Part shown: positions 61,022 through 64,000 of the stretch, piece after piece
How positions within the stretch are numbered: the first letter of the stretch is position 1
How the letters are laid out: each line of letters starts with the position of its first letter
Source of the DNA: Halomonas sp. LBP4
GTDB lineage: Bacteria; Pseudomonadota; Gammaproteobacteria; Pseudomonadales; Halomonadaceae
Direction of reading: 5' to 3'
Assembly (NCBI RefSeq): GCF_003202205.1
Contig: NZ_PDOG01000007.1
Coordinates: forward strand, 1 to 64,000
DNA: 64,000 nt
Made by a program: the position numbers and the translations under genes
Notes under the pieces: generated by a model
What the model saw: only the letters and a program-made list of their open reading frames with translations
Databases searched by the model: none
Told to the model about the DNA's origin: nothing

Positions 61022-62368
61022 ATGCAACTGACGCTACAACTCTATCTCGCACATCGCTGGCAGGATGCCGCCGTGCTGGAGTTCCCCGAGCCGGAGCGGG
61101 GCACCCGCGGCCGGGTCCGGCTGGGTTACCTGCAGGACCATGCACTGGAGTGGATGTTCCGTGACGATGAGCATGCCTGCAGCTTGACGCTGCCGGTGGA
61201 GCTGATGATGAAGCACCAGGCTCCGCGCTGGTTCGGCTTTCTCGAGGATATCATGCCGGCCGGCGCCAGCCGCCGTTACTGGGTCGAGCATCTCGGGCTC
61301 CAGGACGTACCGGTCGGCCAGCAGGACATGGCGCTGCTGAGGTACGGCACCATCGCCCCGGTCGGCAACCTGCGCATCAAGGAAGCCGTGCCGGAGGCTC
61401 CTGCCGGTTCCCGGTTGCCTCAACGGCGCTTCAGCCTGGCCGATGTCGTCGAGCGGCATGCGGACTTCCTCGAATATGCTCAGCAGATGGGGGCGGCCAG
61501 TGGCGGTGCCACCGGAGCCGGTGGCGAGGCCCCGAAGCTACTGCTGCGCCTGGGCCAGGGCGAGCAGGTGTGGATCGACACCTGGCAGGATGATCCCCGA
61601 CAACCGGATCCGCATTACCTGGTGAAGTTTCCCCGCGGCCGCCGCAGCCAGGATGACTGTGACATCCTGCGCACCGAGTATCACTACTATCAGGAGTTGG
61701 CTTCTCTCGGTGTCGACACCATCGATACGGCTGCCATGCGCCTGATCGAGGGAGAGCGTTACCCGTCGCTGTGGTTGCCCCGCTTCGACGTCGAGATGCG
61801 TCCGGGGGGGCTGGTTCGTTGCGGACTGGAATCCATCTATGCCCTGGTCGGGGCCGCCCCCGGCACCCACTTGAACCACTTTACCGTGATTCGGCGGCTG
61901 GTCGAGCTGCTCGATGCCCAGTACCGCGTGGTGGAGCTTGGCGAGACGTTCGACAGGGAAGCCTTCGTCATCGAATGGGTCAAGCGCGACCTGCTGAATG
62001 TTGCCTTCGGCAACTCGGATAATCATGGACGCAACGCGGCGTTGCTGAAGCGACCGGAAGGTATCTGGCACTCTCCCGTCTTCGATTTTGCTCCCATGAA
62101 GGCCGACCCGGAGGGCGTGACGAGAACCACGCGCTGGGGCTCTCCCTTCGAGGAAGGCGGCGAGTTCGACTGGCAGGCCATCAGCGAGGCACTGGCCGAC
62201 CTGGCGTCCCCCGCTCGGATGCTGGATGAGCTCATGGCCACGGCGGCAGGACTCGTGGGCCTCAGGGATCGCTTGCAGGACCGAGGGGTGCCCGAGCGTA
62301 TCCTGACCATGCCGGCCGTCGGGTTGCGAGCGCTGGATGAGCGGCTCGGTCGCTGGAGGCTGGCATGA
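61022..62368 (+). CDS. hipA: HipA-family serine/threonine kinase toxin
   Basis: A 448-aa kinase. It has the N-subdomain typical of HipA (WFGFLEDIMPAGASRRYWVE), a Gly-rich loop and ATP-site Lys in GGEAPKLLLRLGQG, the catalytic loop FGNSDNHGRNAALL (Asp333, His335), and the metal-binding FDFAPM. HipA of E. coli phosphorylates glutamyl-tRNA synthetase and causes persistence; this member's target is unknown. The antitoxin gene is downstream, overlapping by 4 nt, the reverse of the E. coli hipBA order. glnS and cysS are just upstream, but any functional link is speculative. Confidence 0.92.
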   Translation: MQLTLQLYLAHRWQDAAVLEFPEPERGTRGRVRLGYLQDHALEWMFRDDEHACSLTLPVELMMKHQAPRWFGFLEDIMPAGASRRYWVEHLGLQDVPVGQQDMALLRYGTIAPVGNLRIKEAVPEAPAGSRLPQRRFSLADVVERHADFLEYAQQMGAASGGATGAGGEAPKLLLRLGQGEQVWIDTWQDDPRQPDPHYLVKFPRGRRSQDDCDILRTEYHYYQELASLGVDTIDTAAMRLIEGERYPSLWLPRFDVEMRPGGLVRCGLESIYALVGAAPGTHLNHFTVIRRLVELLDAQYRVVELGETFDREAFVIEWVKRDLLNVAFGNSDNHGRNAALLKRPEGIWHSPVFDFAPMKADPEGVTRTTRWGSPFEEGGEFDWQAISEALADLASPARMLDELMATAAGLVGLRDRLQDRGVPERILTMPAVGLRALDERLGRWRLA

Positions 62369-62688
62369 AGCGTCGCGAGCATACGCCGGACGAGCGCGAA
62401 GCCAGGCTGGTGGCCCTGACGCGACAGCTGTTCGACGGCGAAATCAGCGAAGGGCAGCTGCTTCGAACCCTGCGCCGCGAGGTACTGGGGTTCTCCCAGG
62501 AGGACTATGCGCGCCTCGTCGGCGTCAGTCGCCGCACCCTGTCGGACATGGAGGGGGACAAGGGGAACGTCTCGCTCGGCGTGATGAATCGCGTCTACCG
62601 GCCGCTCGGATTGCGGGTCGGGCTGATACCCCGTCAGTCGGCACTGCTCGAACGGCTACTTGGGCCAGACGAAGGCGCTACCGGATGA
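62365..62688 (+). CDS. hipB: HipB-like XRE antitoxin
   Basis: A 107-aa protein. An N-terminal helical segment (REHTPDEREARLVALTRQLF) is followed by an XRE helix-turn-helix at residues about 48-75 (LGFSQEDYARLVGVSRRTLS). The tail ends LLGPDEGATG. It presumably binds the kinase and represses the promoter at about 60985. The start overlaps the toxin stop (ATGA). Its last 55 bases overlap the convergent DUF1853 gene, unusual for an antitoxin gene. Confidence 0.9.
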   Translation: MKRREHTPDEREARLVALTRQLFDGEISEGQLLRTLRREVLGFSQEDYARLVGVSRRTLSDMEGDKGNVSLGVMNRVYRPLGLRVGLIPRQSALLERLLGPDEGATG

Positions 62689-63671
62689 GCGGGGCGGGCA
62701 TCGCGGTTCGGGGGAAGCGGAATCTGCCGCGGCCAGTCGTCGTCGACCAGGAAGAGGCGCTGCTTGCCGCCGCCCCTTCGTCCGAGCATGATCTGCACCG
62801 GTGGGGCGGGCTGGCCGAAGTGCTGTGCCAGCTGCGACTCGAGCTCGCGCAGTGGCAGCAGGTCGCCGGGACGGGGCAGGGCGAACCAGTGGGGCTTGCG
62901 CAGCCAGGCACCGCGGGTGCCGCGGGGCAGGCCGTCGCGGAACCGCCGCCAGTCGCGCCAGAACAGCCAGGTGCCGCGCAGGTGATCGACGGTGGCTTCT
63001 TCGGGTGGCGGCAGGTGGGTGTGCCAGGGGTAGAAGAGCACCCCGGGGATGGCCAGCCGTCGATGGAGCGCCGGCGCCCGGCTGGTGCCGGACATGTCGG
63101 GCTGCATCAGCGCGCGGATGGCCTCCCTGGCCTCGATGGTCTCGGTCAGGCGCAGTTGATGCTGATGCAGGTGCTCGCGCTTGGTAGCGAGGCTGTCGGC
63201 ACCGCCGGGGCCGATCCAGCGTGCCTGGTCGGAGGGCGCCCCGGGGCCCTCCGGCAGGCCGAGATAGAACTTGATGGCGACTTCCAGGTGGACCGGTGTC
63301 GGATCCCCGCGATGACGATAGAGCAGGTCGAGCTCGCCCAGCGTCACCTTGTCCCGATGGATGCGCAGGTTGTGGGCCAGCAGCCGGGTGCCCGGTGCGG
63401 TTTCCAGCAGGAACTGCCAGAGGCATTCGTGGTAGAGGCCCATGCGGCCCCTGAGCGTCGCGCCGATACGGTGCGCCAGTGCGTCGGGGTTCGCCTCGAG
63501 CGCGTCGAGCCAGCCGGCCAGGGCCGCGTCGTCGGCGAGTCCCAGCTCGGCGCGGGTCGGTCGCCCGGTCCAGGGCATGTCGAGCAGGTCGGGGGCCAGC
63601 AGGACCCAGGCCAGGTCCCGGACCAGCGGGTCATGGCAGCGATCGAGCAGGTCGAGGGGCGACGGGATCAT
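62634..63671 (-). CDS. DUF1853 family protein
   Basis: A protein of about 345 aa with DUF1853 marks: DPLVRDLAWVLLAPDLLDMP at the start, LGELDLLYRHRGDPTPVHLEVAIKF in the middle, and a WIGPGGADSLATKREHLHQHQ stretch. The Glu/Asp pattern in the middle (ELD, then HLEVAIK) recalls PD-(D/E)XK nucleases, which is suggestive only. The C-terminal 20 residues are low-complexity Ser/Pro and are encoded within the hipB overlap. ATG 63671 is assumed; GTG 63686 is an alternative. No ribosome site decides the choice. Confidence 0.85.
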   Translation of the reverse strand: MIPSPLDLLDRCHDPLVRDLAWVLLAPDLLDMPWTGRPTRAELGLADDAALAGWLDALEANPDALAHRIGATLRGRMGLYHECLWQFLLETAPGTRLLAHNLRIHRDKVTLGELDLLYRHRGDPTPVHLEVAIKFYLGLPEGPGAPSDQARWIGPGGADSLATKREHLHQHQLRLTETIEAREAIRALMQPDMSGTSRAPALHRRLAIPGVLFYPWHTHLPPPEEATVDHLRGTWLFWRDWRRFRDGLPRGTRGAWLRKPHWFALPRPGDLLPLRELESQLAQHFGQPAPPVQIMLGRRGGGKQRLFLVDDDWPRQIPLPPNRDARPAHPVAPSSGPSSRSSSAD

Positions 63672-63700
63672 GATCGGGGGTTCCACGTTGAGTCCGCTGT

Positions 63701-63730
63701 CTGACAGTCAAGCTATACAGGCCTTATACT
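63701..63730 (+). promoter_or_regulatory. Promoter of the osmoprotectant-binding protein gene
   Basis: CTGACA (63701-63706), 18 bases, TATACT (63725-63730), 34 bases before the start codon. It is close to the sigma70 consensus and lies in the divergent gap with the DUF1853 gene. Confidence 0.5.
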
Positions 63731-63763
63731 CCGGCTACAGTCACCAGCATACGGGTGGTACGC

Positions 63764-64000
63764 ATGAACCGCACCCTGAACGGACTCGCGGCGCTGGTCG
63801 CCGGCACCTTCCTGACGCTAGCCACGGTTCGGGCCGATGATCCGGTCACGGTCTCCTCGAAGATCGATACCGAGGGCTCGGTGCTCGGCCAGCTGATCCT
63901 GCAGCGGCTCGAGGCCGGCGGCATCGAGGTGCAGGATCGCCTGCAGCTGGGTGGCACCAGCATCGTGCGCCAGGCGCTGCTGGCCGGCGAGATCGACCTC
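63764..64000 (+). CDS. Osmoprotectant/betaine ABC transporter substrate-binding protein (partial)
   Basis: The first 79 residues only; the gene runs off the window. A signal peptide (LNGLAALVAGTFLTLATVRA, residues 5-24) is followed by VTVSSKIDTEGSVLGQLILQ and GTSIVRQALLAGEIDL. These are the opening strands of OpuCC/OsmF/YehZ-type glycine-betaine or choline binding proteins. It fits a salt-adapted organism. Whether permease and ATPase genes follow cannot be seen. Confidence 0.85.
   Translation, partial: MNRTLNGLAALVAGTFLTLATVRADDPVTVSSKIDTEGSVLGQLILQRLEAGGIEVQDRLQLGGTSIVRQALLAGEIDL

Overview
The window is a high-GC gammaproteobacterial chromosome segment. It most resembles a Halomonas-type (Halomonadaceae) genome. 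This is an inference from the tig-clpP-clpX-lon-hupB-ppiD block, two complete TRAP carboxylate transporter operons, many acid-catabolism genes, and an osmoprotectant-type binding protein at the right edge. No 16S or other taxonomic marker is present.

Left part (1-22 kb), patchy and accessory in character. It holds an unrecognised 593-aa helical protein, an Rpn/YhgA-type nuclease gene, an orphan HigA antitoxin preceded by only the last codons of its toxin, UDP-glucose dehydrogenase (ugd), and an AbiEi/AbiEii toxin-antitoxin pair. A leftward operon follows (14167 to 7577): TRAP transporter, SDR, CRYL1-like 3-hydroxyacid dehydrogenase, beta-keto acid cleavage enzyme and LacI regulator. It looks like a beta-hydroxy-acid uptake and degradation pathway. 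Next come a complete higBA pair and a surface-polysaccharide group (acyltransferase, O-antigen ligase-like protein, GT4 glycosyltransferase, Wza-type export lipoprotein, DegT aminotransferase). Gaps are filled with repeat families: a REP-like element ending in GTGGCTCCCACAGG, a family built on GGGGTCAGACCCC that includes a 137-bp tandem array, and a 56-bp tandem repeat.

Middle part (22.4-39 kb), catabolic. A LacI regulator faces the tetronate pathway (ltnD, otnK, otnC, otnI, then denD), followed by a second TRAP transporter and an aldehyde dehydrogenase. Together these should import L-threonate/D-erythronate-type acids and convert them to dihydroxyacetone phosphate. A looser cluster follows: 3-hydroxyisobutyrate-dehydrogenase-like protein, DMT exporter, FAD-linked oxidase, FAH-family hydrolase and a HisC-like aminotransferase. 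A remnant of a short-chain dehydrogenase sits between the last two.

Right part (39-64 kb), mostly housekeeping. It carries a TerB-like protein, a DadA-like oxidoreductase, pyrC, luxS-mtnN, folD, four tRNA genes (Pro, Arg and two identical His), tig, clpP, clpX, lon, hupB, ppiD, a COG0523 zinc metallochaperone with a Zur-like operator, lpxH, ppiB, glnS and cysS. A hipA-hipB pair in reversed gene order, a DUF1853 gene and the start of an osmoprotectant-binding protein gene complete the window.

No CRISPR array, rRNA gene, intact insertion sequence or prophage was found. The best candidates for something undescribed are the TRAP/BKACE/CRYL1-like operon with its paired perfect operators, the MITE-like and REP-like repeats, and the two gene remnants.
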